A DNA stretch of 64,000 nucleotides from Ruminococcus sp. UBA3665 (GTDB lineage Bacteria; Bacillota; Clostridia; Oscillospirales; Ruminococcaceae), in contig DFJS01000067.1 in the NCBI GenBank assembly GCA_002373165.1, forward strand, positions 1-64,000, in the 5' to 3' direction. Positions 33,932 through 40,682 of the stretch are shown here, piece by piece. Position numbers and translations under genes: made by a program. Within the stretch, counting starts at the first letter, position 1, and each line of letters begins with the position of its first letter. The notes beneath the pieces were generated by a model, which did no database searches, was not told the DNA's origin, and saw nothing but the letters and a program-made list of their open reading frames with translations.

Positions 33932-34792
33932 ATGACTGAAATTGTTGGAATCCGTTTTCAGAATTCCGGAAAAGTCTATTATTTTTCACCAAACGGCCTG
34001 CATTTGCAGATGGGCGAAAAAGTCATTGTGGAAACTTCCAAAGGAATAGAATACGGCATTGTTTCTATCCCGAACAGAAATATTCAGGATGAAGCTGTCA
34101 CCTCTCCCCTGCGGAACGTCCTGCGCATTATGAATCAGGAAGACCGCCGCACACTGGAATTAAATCGGCAGAAAGAAAAAAAGGCATTTGCAGTATGCGA
34201 ACAGAAAATTGCATCGCACAAACTCAAAATGAAGCTGATTGATGTCAGCTGTGCATTTGACAACAGCAAGCTGTTATTTTATTTTACTTCTGATAACCGT
34301 GTGGATTTCCGCGAACTGGTGAAAGATCTGGCCTCTGTATTCCGTATGAGAATCGAACTGCGGCAGATTGGCGTACGGGACGAAGCCAAAATGTTCGGGG
34401 GGCTGGGTGTTTGCGGCCGGGAATTCTGCTGCCGGGGCTATCTGGGAGATTTTCAGCCTGTTTCCATCAAGATGGCCAAAGAGCAGGGTTTGTCGCTGAA
34501 TCCCACTAAAATTTCCGGCACCTGCGGCCGGCTGATGTGCTGTCTGAAACACGAACAGGCCGCCTATGAGGATTTGCAGAAAATTACGCCCCGTATCGGT
34601 TCTTTTGTCAGAACTTCCCACGGAAAAGGCCGTGTAGAAGATGCCAATCTGATTACGGGCAAGCTCCGGATTCGTCCGGAAAATCCGGATGATGTGCCGT
34701 ATACGATTGACCGTTCCGAAGTGGAAATTCTCAAAGCCGGCAAGCCGCGCATGACCAAGGAAGAAAAAGAGCTGAAAAAACTGGAAGAATAA
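33932..34792 (+). CDS. ricT: PSP1-domain protein YaaT (RicT-like)
   Basis: 286 residues from ATG 33932 (GAAAGGATT upstream); a longer frame overlaps holB. The PSP1 domain holds GGLGVCGREFCCRGYLGDF and GTCGRLMCCLKHEQ, Cys-rich motifs that in Bacillus RicT help bind iron-sulfur clusters in the Y-complex for RNase Y-dependent mRNA processing. GIEYGIVSIPN and DVSCAFDNSKLLFYFTSDNR also fit. A Lys/Glu-rich tail closes it. Confidence 0.93.
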   Translation: MTEIVGIRFQNSGKVYYFSPNGLHLQMGEKVIVETSKGIEYGIVSIPNRNIQDEAVTSPLRNVLRIMNQEDRRTLELNRQKEKKAFAVCEQKIASHKLKMKLIDVSCAFDNSKLLFYFTSDNRVDFRELVKDLASVFRMRIELRQIGVRDEAKMFGGLGVCGREFCCRGYLGDFQPVSIKMAKEQGLSLNPTKISGTCGRLMCCLKHEQAAYEDLQKITPRIGSFVRTSHGKGRVEDANLITGKLRIRPENPDDVPYTIDRSEVEILKAGKPRMTKEEKELKKLEE

Positions 34793-34862
34793 CATCTTTT
34801 GTGCATTATGCAGAATATTGCATCCGGTTTTTAGTGAAAGATACAAAAAACAACTGAAAAAC

Positions 34863-34891
34863 TTGACAAAATCCGTAGGATATGCTATAAT
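34863..34891 (+). promoter_or_regulatory. Strong promoter of a candidate small RNA
   Basis: TTGACA (34863-34868), 17-bp spacer, extended TGC-TATAAT (34886-34891). ATCC-GTA-GGAT (34871-34881) in the spacer and ATCCTAC after the start point form an inverted repeat, possible operator halves. Confidence 0.8.
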
Positions 34892-34897
34892 ATAACT

Positions 34898-34957
34898 ATC
34901 ATAAATCCTACATCCTTATTATTTTTTGGCAGGTCTGAACAAGACCTGCTTTTTTTA
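34898..34957 (+). ncRNA. Candidate small RNA or decoy transcript
   Basis: About 60 bases from the predicted start point to the T run of a strong terminator (stem GCAGGTCT/AGACCTGC). No open frame with a ribosome site. No known RNA family recognised. Confidence 0.5.
34929..34957 (+). terminator. Terminator of the candidate small RNA
   Basis: Perfect 8-bp stem GCAGGTCT/AGACCTGC with GAACA loop and eight T. Confidence 0.85.
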
Positions 34958-34972
34958 TTTCCGGGAAAACAA

Positions 34973-34996
34973 AAAACGGACGGGGCAGTCCGTTTT
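34973..34996 (-). terminator. Terminator of the two-lipoprotein operon
   Basis: Stem AACGGAC/GTCCGTT, then TTTTTTG on the minus strand. Confidence 0.65.
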
Positions 34997-35004
34997 CTGA
35001 TAAT

Positions 35005-35634
35005 TCAGGCAAGATTTAAAATCAGCTTATCGATTTCCTGCCAGTCCTGCGCCGTGACAGAAGTATTCTCAATCCGGAAAGTATAGACAACAGGTTCCAG
35101 ATAACCGGGTGTTTCGGCAATTTCTGTCAGAAGATCCAGCACTTCTGCGGCATAGGCTTCTTCCAGATGATCGGCAGCAATGCGGGTAGGGGCTTTTTTA
35201 TACTGGTGCAGAAAGTCGGAATAATAATATTTTCTGACGCTGTCCTCTGCTCTCTGCCAGAAATCGACAGGGGAAACAACCAGTGCCACAGTATAATCCG
35301 TGCCGTCGTGCATCACATCCCGGACGGTATATTTTGCATTTTTCAGAATTTTTCCGGCAAGCTGATCATAACCGGACAGTATTTCCTCGGAAATCAGATC
35401 AGATTTGACGGCATAAGCATCCCGGATTCTCCGGCTGATTTCTGTTATTTTTTCTGCATAGAAAGCTTCGGCATCTGTAACAGAAGCATTGGTCATAGTG
35501 CAATATTCCTGACAGTCGGCATGATACGTACAGTCCAGTACAGCCATAACATAATTTCTGTACGATTCTCCGGCAAAGCCGCACCCTGTCAGCACCAGGC
35601 AGAGCACCAGAAAAAGCGGCAGTAATTTTCTCAT
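35005..35634 (-). CDS. Lipoprotein, unknown function
   Basis: 209 residues. Signal peptide with lipobox LTGC (Cys18). The mature part is helical with a Cys pair motif (CTYHADCQEYC). It overlaps the preceding gene by ATGA. No family recognised; exposed at the outer face of the membrane by its lipid anchor (inference). Confidence 0.75.
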   Translation of the reverse strand: MRKLLPLFLVLCLVLTGCGFAGESYRNYVMAVLDCTYHADCQEYCTMTNASVTDAEAFYAEKITEISRRIRDAYAVKSDLISEEILSGYDQLAGKILKNAKYTVRDVMHDGTDYTVALVVSPVDFWQRAEDSVRKYYYSDFLHQYKKAPTRIAADHLEEAYAAEVLDLLTEIAETPGYLEPVVYTFRIENTSVTAQDWQEIDKLILNLA

Positions 35635-36449
35635 AATCCGGCCTCTTCTGAAGCATCTGCGGAAGGTTCCGGCTCTGACGGATTCAGCGGAATAGCGTGG
35701 CCTTCCTCGTCATAAAACGTAATATTATCCAGATAAAGATCAGAAACATTCTGCATTCCCCAGCGCATGACAGAAAAGTTCACATCTTCGACAGAAGCAT
35801 CCCATTTTTTGCCGGAAGCAGCCAGCAGGAATTTAAATTCCACATGGCAGGCATCAGAACGCTGCAAATCGTACTCATTCAGGCCGGAACCGGCAAAATC
35901 CGCGAAGCCGTACCAATTTCCGTCAGCGCAGGTAGTACCGCCGCCGCCGCCGATCCAGCCGGGAACGGCGCGATACTGCCCGTCATCGCTTAAGAACAGG
36001 CTGTCCTTTGCCTCGGCATAGAGATCAAAGCCGATGCTGTACACGCTTTCCAGCTGATCGGGATTCAGCAGCTGACCGACAGAAATCCGGATTTTCTGCA
36101 CAGCAGTTTCCAGATTTTCCTGATTAGTAGAAAGATCTGTAAATTTCAGCATTGCATTTCCGTCCACAGTTTCGACAGAAACGGTACCGTCTGCGGCAGA
36201 ATCGTCATCTTTCACAACAGAAACAAACTGACAGTTTCCGTCATCGAACGTGACTGCACAGGGGTCGGCATCCGGGAAGGGCGCATTGGTAGGGGGCGGG
36301 AGAGTCTCTTCTGTTTCGGCCAGTGTGACTTCCTGCGCGGATGTTTCGGGCGGAGCAGTTTCCTGAATCTGAGAAGACTCCGGAGTCTTCTGATTACAGC
36401 CGCACAGCAGGAAGGCCGTCAAGAGCAGTATACTATAGTATTTCTTCAA
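35631..36449 (-). CDS. Lipoprotein with jelly-roll CBM-like domain
   Basis: 272 residues. Lipobox LLCGC (Cys18), a Pro/Glu/Thr-rich linker to about residue 62, then a beta-rich domain of about 180 residues. Its closing NVSDLYLDNITFYDE is typical of carbohydrate-binding jelly-rolls whose last strand precedes a ligand loop. GWIGGGGGTTCADGNWYGF in the middle is unusual. Probably binds a glycan at the cell surface (inference). Confidence 0.72.
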   Translation of the reverse strand: MKKYYSILLLTAFLLCGCNQKTPESSQIQETAPPETSAQEVTLAETEETLPPPTNAPFPDADPCAVTFDDGNCQFVSVVKDDDSAADGTVSVETVDGNAMLKFTDLSTNQENLETAVQKIRISVGQLLNPDQLESVYSIGFDLYAEAKDSLFLSDDGQYRAVPGWIGGGGGTTCADGNWYGFADFAGSGLNEYDLQRSDACHVEFKFLLAASGKKWDASVEDVNFSVMRWGMQNVSDLYLDNITFYDEEGHAIPLNPSEPEPSADASEEAGL

Positions 36450-36470
36450 AATAAAATCGCCTCACTTAGA

Positions 36471-36501
36471 AAAAATGCCCCCTGACAACAGAGGGCATTT
36501 G
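36471..36501 (-). terminator. Terminator of the sorted surface protein gene
   Basis: Stem AAATGCCC.CTG/CAG.GGGCATTT, followed on the minus strand by TTTTTTC. Confidence 0.75.
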
Positions 36502-36525
36502 CATCAACCATGTTCAGACAGAAAA

Positions 36526-37425
36526 TCAGTCTTTCTTCTTGGAAACAACAGCAGCGGCACCGGCTACTGCCAGAGCGGCAACAGCGGCAGGAATGCCGGA
36601 AGTATCACCTGTAGGCGTATTGGTAACAGTACTTGCTGTTGTAACAGCAGTTGTTGTAGATGCGCCTGCGGCAGCAGTAGTGGTAGTAGCAGCCTTAGTA
36701 GTAGTTGTTGTTGCAGCTTTTTCAGTGCTTTCGGCAGCAGCTGTAGATTCAGAAGCGGCTTCCGTAGCAGCCTCTGTGGCAGCTTCGGTAGCGGCCTCGG
36801 TTTCGGCACTGGTTTCTTCTTCGGAAGTACCTTCTTCCTGTGCATCGCCTGTTGTGATAGAAGTAACTGTCAGGGAAAGGCCGGAATCAGTAATTTCTCT
36901 TTCAGAATCCTTCTTTGCTTTTTCCTCGTCAGAACCAAATGCCAGATAATTGATATTTGTCTGGAGGTAGAGGCATTCGATAGAAGCAGAAGCGGATTCC
37001 AGATTCCAGGTAACAGAATAATCGCCGTCGCCTGTAATTGTAACATACTGGTCGCCGATTTCGCCGTTTTTATTATTATGACGGGTATTGCCGCCGGCAG
37101 AACCTGCCAGGAATGCGACAAAATTTGTACCGTTGCAGTCATAAGTAGCATTGGCTTCGGCATTGGAAGTTGCACCGTTCAGGCCGCTGACTGTAAAATT
37201 AACAGTGATATAATCTGTTACGGCATTATTGGCATCGATATCAGTTACATTATTTCCCCATGTATTGAGGATATTTTTGCGCATAGAAACGCCGTCATCG
37301 CCGCAGGAAATTTCGGCAGTAGGATTATAAGAAATTGTAACTTCTGCACTTGCGCCAAGAGAAGCGAACGAAACAGCGCAGAGAGAAAAAGCGGCTGCGG
37401 CTGCAAATATATTTTTCAGTCTCAT
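36526..37425 (-). CDS. Secreted surface protein with sortase-like C-terminal signal
   Basis: 299 residues. Signal peptide to about residue 27 (SLGASA). Residues 28-195 form a domain also found, diverged, at the C-terminus of the amber-split dockerin protein at 40251-42008. Shared motifs: GNNV.DIDA, YDC.G.NFVA, ITGDGDYSVTW and LQTNINYLAFGS. A long Glu/Ala/Thr/Ser linker follows. The end is NTPTGD, a hydrophobic Ala/Val stretch and SKKKD, which has the layout of a sortase signal though the pentapeptide differs from LPXTG. Own promoter, leader hairpin and terminator. Probably wall-anchored; ligand unknown. Confidence 0.82.
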   Translation of the reverse strand: MRLKNIFAAAAAFSLCAVSFASLGASAEVTISYNPTAEISCGDDGVSMRKNILNTWGNNVTDIDANNAVTDYITVNFTVSGLNGATSNAEANATYDCNGTNFVAFLAGSAGGNTRHNNKNGEIGDQYVTITGDGDYSVTWNLESASASIECLYLQTNINYLAFGSDEEKAKKDSEREITDSGLSLTVTSITTGDAQEEGTSEEETSAETEAATEAATEAATEAASESTAAAESTEKAATTTTTKAATTTTAAAGASTTTAVTTASTVTNTPTGDTSGIPAAVAALAVAGAAAVVSKKKD

Positions 37426-37458
37426 GATTAAAAACTCCTTTTATAAAATAACTTAAAG

Positions 37459-37489
37459 CGGGCTGTCCGAGGAATCGGACGGAATCCCG
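37459..37489 (-). promoter_or_regulatory. Leader hairpin of the sorted surface protein
   Basis: Nested stems CGGG/CCCG and GTCCGA/TCGGAC with a TTCC-type tetraloop, between promoter and start codon. Possible mRNA stabiliser. Confidence 0.45.
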
Positions 37490-37506
37490 TACAAAACCTC
37501 ACTGTC

Positions 37507-37535
37507 ATTATAGCATATTCCGGGCAAAAAGTCTA
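37507..37535 (-). promoter_or_regulatory. Promoter of the sorted surface protein
   Basis: Minus strand TAGACT (37535-37530), 17-bp spacer, extended TGC-TATAAT (37512-37507). Confidence 0.68.
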
Positions 37536-37587
37536 TTGAAAATATCTACAAATTTTATAAATCTTTTTTGTCCAGATATTATATATT

Positions 37588-38898
37588 TCACGAATTTTTC
37601 AGCACAGCGACGGAGCGCAGACCATAAAATGCCATTAATTCCAGCCATTTCCGGGTAAGGATTTCGCCGCTGACGGCAATCGGCACAGCCGGCGGACAGG
37701 GAACCTGTACAGGCGCACAGATTCTGCCCTCGGCAAGTTCCAGAGGGATGCACTCACTGTCACCCAGCCCGGCTTCCCGGAGCGAACAGGCTGTTTTCAT
37801 GGGCGGCGGCAGAACAGGCGGTACCTGTGCCGGAAGCGGCCGGCACAGATGCAGAGCCTTTTCCAGCCGGAGAAAATCCTGTTCTGTCATGACAGGAGAA
37901 AGCAGAATCACCAGGCAGGTGCTGTCCGCGTACTCACATTCGACAGGAATACTGCCGTTCCGGAGCTGTTCTGCCAGATTCCGGCCGTCTGCCGAAATGG
38001 TCAGATGCATAGGATCACTGCCAAGAAAGTGATAAATTCCGGCAAGGTTTTGTTTCAGTATTCCGGCGCGTCCGGCACAGAAAGCAATCTGTTCCCGGCC
38101 GGATGCATTCAGCCATGCCGTGCACAGTTCCAGCGAATGCAGAATCAGATAAGACGGGCTTGTCGAGCCGAACATCTGCATATGCCGTTTCATCTGCATA
38201 ACGAGTTCCGGGTTCTGCATATGCAGAAATGCGCCGCCCGTCAGAGCCGGAAGCGTTTTATGTGCAGAATCACAGCAGAAATCCGCACCCAGCCGGATAG
38301 GATGCCGGTTCGGTTCCAGAAAGGCCAGATGTGCGCCGTGGGCATTATCCACCAGCAGTTTTGCATGATATTTCCGGCAGAGTGCGGCCAATCCGGCGAT
38401 ATCCTGCAAATTTCCGGCATAATCCGGCGATGTGACATACAGGCACGCCGGGCCGGAAACTTCCTGCAAAGCCTGCTCGAAATCTCGGAGCCGATATATT
38501 CCGGCAATGATGCCGCCTTCTGCCGGGAATACCCATCGAACGGACAAATCCAGCAGAACACAGCTGTTCAGGAATGCTCTGTGAACTGTCCGTGCGGCGA
38601 TGACCGTCCTGTTTTCGGCCTTCATCTGTGTAAGCATCGCCTGAATACACAAAGTTGACCCTCCGGCACTCCAGCAGCACTCCGGCGTTTGATAGACCTG
38701 TGCTGTCTGCTGTTCGGCCTGCCGGAGGATGCCCTCTGCCTCGAACAGACTGTCTGCCCCGGCGATTTCAGTAATATCCAGCCTGTAGGCATATTCCAGT
38801 TCCGGCAGAAGACTTCTGCCCTTATGGCCGGGCATATGACCCCGGAGTGTCTGATTTTTGTGATAATTATCCAAAAAACGGCTTAAAAATTTTATCAT
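37588..38898 (-). CDS. Orn/Lys/Arg decarboxylase-family PLP enzyme
   Basis: 436 residues from ATG 38898 (GAGGGG upstream); longer frames lack coding character. Fold-type-I group III decarboxylase: RGHMPGHKG, DITEIAGADSLFEAEG, SAGGSTLCIQAML, VDNAHGAHLAF and DSAHKTLPALTGGAFLH with the PLP lysine. At this length it matches the short Gram-positive type (SpeA/YaaO-like), without the wing domain of E. coli enzymes. YaaO-type genes often sit near tmk-darA-holB, and darA-holB lies 4 kb away here. Substrate (Arg, Lys or Orn) not decidable. Confidence 0.9.
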   Translation of the reverse strand: MIKFLSRFLDNYHKNQTLRGHMPGHKGRSLLPELEYAYRLDITEIAGADSLFEAEGILRQAEQQTAQVYQTPECCWSAGGSTLCIQAMLTQMKAENRTVIAARTVHRAFLNSCVLLDLSVRWVFPAEGGIIAGIYRLRDFEQALQEVSGPACLYVTSPDYAGNLQDIAGLAALCRKYHAKLLVDNAHGAHLAFLEPNRHPIRLGADFCCDSAHKTLPALTGGAFLHMQNPELVMQMKRHMQMFGSTSPSYLILHSLELCTAWLNASGREQIAFCAGRAGILKQNLAGIYHFLGSDPMHLTISADGRNLAEQLRNGSIPVECEYADSTCLVILLSPVMTEQDFLRLEKALHLCRPLPAQVPPVLPPPMKTACSLREAGLGDSECIPLELAEGRICAPVQVPCPPAVPIAVSGEILTRKWLELMAFYGLRSVAVLKNS

Positions 38899-38916
38899 GA
38901 AAATAGCTGTCCCCTC

Positions 38917-38945
38917 TTGACAAAATAAAAAAAATATTGTAGAAT
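38917..38945 (+). promoter_or_regulatory. Promoter of the sigma-factor-like gene pair
   Basis: TTGACA (38917-38922), 17-bp spacer, TAGAAT (38940-38945). Transcription starts near 38952. Confidence 0.72.
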
Positions 38946-38960
38946 AATAACATAAAAAAA

Positions 38961-38974
38961 CGAACATTTGTTCT
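38961..38974 (+). promoter_or_regulatory. LexA-type SOS box
   Basis: CGAACATTTGTTCT, containing the perfect palindrome GAACA-TT-TGTTC, close to the Gram-positive LexA/DinR consensus CGAAC-N4-GTTCG. It sits about ten bases after the predicted start point, where bound LexA would block transcription. Confidence 0.65.
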
Positions 38975-39023
38975 TTTTTCTGGAAATCATGATCAAAAAA
39001 TAAAAAAACAAGGAGTTTTCTGT

Positions 39024-39383
39024 ATGCTTGCATTGATTGAAGATTACGAACAGACCCGTTTTCAGCTGCAAAGGCGCATTTATGAACTGAACAAACTGCT
39101 GCGCGATGACAATCTGCGCACTATGGAGCGCGAAAAACTTATCGCCCGGCGTGATCTGCTCACACGGGAACGCAGCGAACTGCTGGAAGATATTCTGGAG
39201 ATGCGCCGTCATCTCAGCAAGGAGGAAGCAAACCATGCCAAACCATATACAGGAAGATACCAGCGTTTCCGGGCTGCTGCGGGATCTGACCGGACTGCCC
39301 GGCACCAACCGCAAACAGCTGGAATTATCCAGAAAGGCTCTGATTCAGGTTATCCAGAACGACCTGCCGCCGCGTCAGCGTGA
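39024..39383 (+). CDS. Coiled-coil protein preceding and overlapping a sigma-like gene
   Basis: 119 residues from ATG 39024 (AAGGAG upstream). Residues 1-70 are a charged coiled coil (YEQTRFQLQRRIYELNKLL, then a run of Arg/Glu-rich heptads). From about residue 72 the sequence is Arg/Ala-rich and looks like out-of-frame reading of the next gene. Either the gene overlaps its neighbour by 149 bases, or the two belong to one protein joined by a frameshift. Small phage-like sigma proteins have this coiled-coil-plus-region-4 layout in one chain. Confidence 0.65.
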   Translation: MLALIEDYEQTRFQLQRRIYELNKLLRDDNLRTMEREKLIARRDLLTRERSELLEDILEMRRHLSKEEANHAKPYTGRYQRFRAAAGSDRTARHQPQTAGIIQKGSDSGYPERPAAASA

Positions 39384-39549
39384 AGTAATTTTATTATATT
39401 ATTATCATAACATGAGTAATAAACAGATTGCGGAATATCTGCATCTGGATGCCTCTACCGTATGCCGTACGCTTGGCCGTGCCAGAAAAAGGATTTATAA
39501 GCTTCTGCATGTTTATCTGGACTATCTGCGCCAGATCAGGCTGGAGTAA
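39235..39549 (+). CDS. Sigma-70 region 4-like DNA-binding protein
   Basis: 104 residues from ATG 39235, with GGAGG nine bases upstream inside the previous gene. The core LPPRQREVILLYYYHNMSNK, then QIAEYLHLDASTVCRTLGRA, is a region-4 helix-turn-helix, as in sigma factors and YlxM-type proteins. No region 2 is present, so it cannot act as a complete sigma factor alone. With the LexA box upstream it may be a damage-induced regulator (inference). Confidence 0.82.
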   Translation: MPNHIQEDTSVSGLLRDLTGLPGTNRKQLELSRKALIQVIQNDLPPRQREVILLYYYHNMSNKQIAEYLHLDASTVCRTLGRARKRIYKLLHVYLDYLRQIRLE

Positions 39550-39553
39550 CAAC

Positions 39554-39581
39554 AAAAGCCCCCGGATTCCGGAGACTTTTG
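39554..39581 (+). terminator. Terminator of the sigma-like pair
   Basis: Stem AAAAG.C.CCGG/CCGG.G.CTTTT with ATT loop; short T run. Confidence 0.55.
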
Positions 39582-39590
39582 AAGCAGAAA

Positions 39591-39662
39591 TTGGGACGGC
39601 GGGATTTGAACCCACGACTGACGGAGTCAAAGTCCGTTGCCTTACCGCTTGGCTACGCCCCA
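39591..39662 (-). tRNA. tRNA-Gln (anticodon TTG)
   Basis: 72 bases on the minus strand. Acceptor stem TGGGGCG/CGTCCCA with one G-T pair; anticodon arm ACGGACTTTGACTCCGT with TTG in the loop; T arm GTGGGTTCAAATCCCGC (one mismatch at its base). CCA is not encoded. Confidence 0.95.
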
Positions 39663-39675
39663 GCATAACAAAAAT

Positions 39676-39704
39676 ATTATAGCATATTTTTTTGCTTTTG
39701 TCAA
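39676..39704 (-). promoter_or_regulatory. Promoter of tRNA-Gln
   Basis: Minus strand TTGACA (39704-39699), 17-bp spacer, extended TGC-TATAAT (39681-39676). Confidence 0.82.
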
Positions 39705-39852
39705 GCCCTGCACCATTCACTTCTGTACTGCATACAGTAATAACAGAAGAAAAAATTATTTTCTGACTGTATAAACCCGTGCATTCTGTGCGATACTATC
39801 AGCAGAAAAAAATCATAATTCAAACCAGAACTTCAAAGGAGTTGTTTTTGCT

Positions 39853-40200
39853 ATGATGTCTGTGAAACGCGGAGAAATTTATTATGCCGATCTCAGCCCG
39901 GTTGTCGGTTCGGAGCAAGGCGGTATTCGTCCGGTACTTATCGTACAGAACGATGTCGGCAACCGCCACAGCCCTACCGTGATTGCAGCGGCCATTACCA
40001 GCCGTCTGGATAAGGCGAAGCTCCCCACGCATATTTCACTGGAAGCCGCATCCTGCGGACTCCAGAAAGACAGCATTGTCCTGCTGGAGCAAATCCGCAC
40101 GCTGGACAAAAAACGCCTGAAAGACCGCATGGGTTCGCTGGATTCTTCTGCAATGAACCGTGTGGACAATGCCCTGTCGATCAGCTTTGGCCTGCATTAA
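39853..40200 (+). CDS. mazF: MazF/EndoA-type endoribonuclease toxin
   Basis: 115 residues from ATG 39853 (AAAGGAG upstream). A PemK-like fold: MSVKRGEIYYADLSPVVGSE, GGIRPVLIVQNDVGN, SPTVIAAAIT and QIRTLDKKRLKDRMG contain the catalytic Arg and Thr/Ser regions of the family. It cleaves single-stranded mRNA. No MazE-like antitoxin gene is seen in the 190 bases upstream or just downstream. In Bacillus the antitoxin EndoAI lies directly upstream, so this copy is either solitary or paired in trans. Confidence 0.93.
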   Translation: MMSVKRGEIYYADLSPVVGSEQGGIRPVLIVQNDVGNRHSPTVIAAAITSRLDKAKLPTHISLEAASCGLQKDSIVLLEQIRTLDKKRLKDRMGSLDSSAMNRVDNALSISFGLH

Positions 40201-40213
40201 ATTTTCAGTATAA

Positions 40214-40246
40214 AAATTCCCCTGAAGCGATGATTCAGGGGAATTT
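40214..40246. terminator. Bidirectional terminator after mazF
   Basis: Perfect 13-bp stem AAATTCCCCTGAA/TTCAGGGGAATTT between convergent genes. Confidence 0.82.
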
Positions 40247-40250
40247 GCTT

Positions 40251-40682
40251 TTATACAGTTTCGTCAGGTTTTCCTGTCCGGATACTGCGGATAGTAATTG
40301 CAACGCCGCAGTCTTCCGGGCTTCTTTCTTTTTCTGATTTCATCAGTTCTTCTTCCGAACCGAAAGCAAGATAATTAATATTAGTCTGGAGAAACAGACA
40401 ATTGACAGGGGCATTTTGTGTTCCGGTTTTCCAGGTAACAGAATAATCGCCGTCGCCTGTAATTCTGACAAATGCATCTTCTGCAATCTCTTCGGCCGTA
40501 TACTGATTTGCAGAGTAGATACTGCCGCCCAGATAGGCCACAAAATTTTGGCCGTCGCAGTCGTATCTGCTCATAGGCTCTGCATTGCAGTACGCGCTGC
40601 CGATGCCGCTGACGGTGAAATCTACTGTGATATAATCCGAAACATTTGCATGATCTGCATCGATATCCCGTACATTGTTGCC
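40251..40682 (-). pseudogene. C-terminal domain cut off from the dockerin protein by an in-frame TAG
   Basis: 144 codons that continue the frame of the gene at 42008-40683 directly after its TAG codon (40685-40683) and end with a normal stop before a terminator. The stretch matches residues 57-190 of the surface protein at 37425-36526 without a break at the stop: RRDIYNV-stop-GNNVRDIDA against RKNILNTWGNNVTDIDA. The paralogue has Trp (TGG) at that place, so one G-to-A change explains the TAG. An internal ATG at 40574 lacks a ribosome site. Either a fresh nonsense mutation or low-level readthrough. Confidence 0.82.

Noticed and set aside
34898..34957. A tRNA or known riboswitch in the short promoter-terminator unit
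   Set aside because: No cloverleaf pairing and no conserved aptamer motif; kept only as a candidate small RNA.
36600..36830. Second repetitive tract
   Set aside because: Encodes the Ala/Glu/Thr linker of the sorted surface protein; not a DNA element in its own right.
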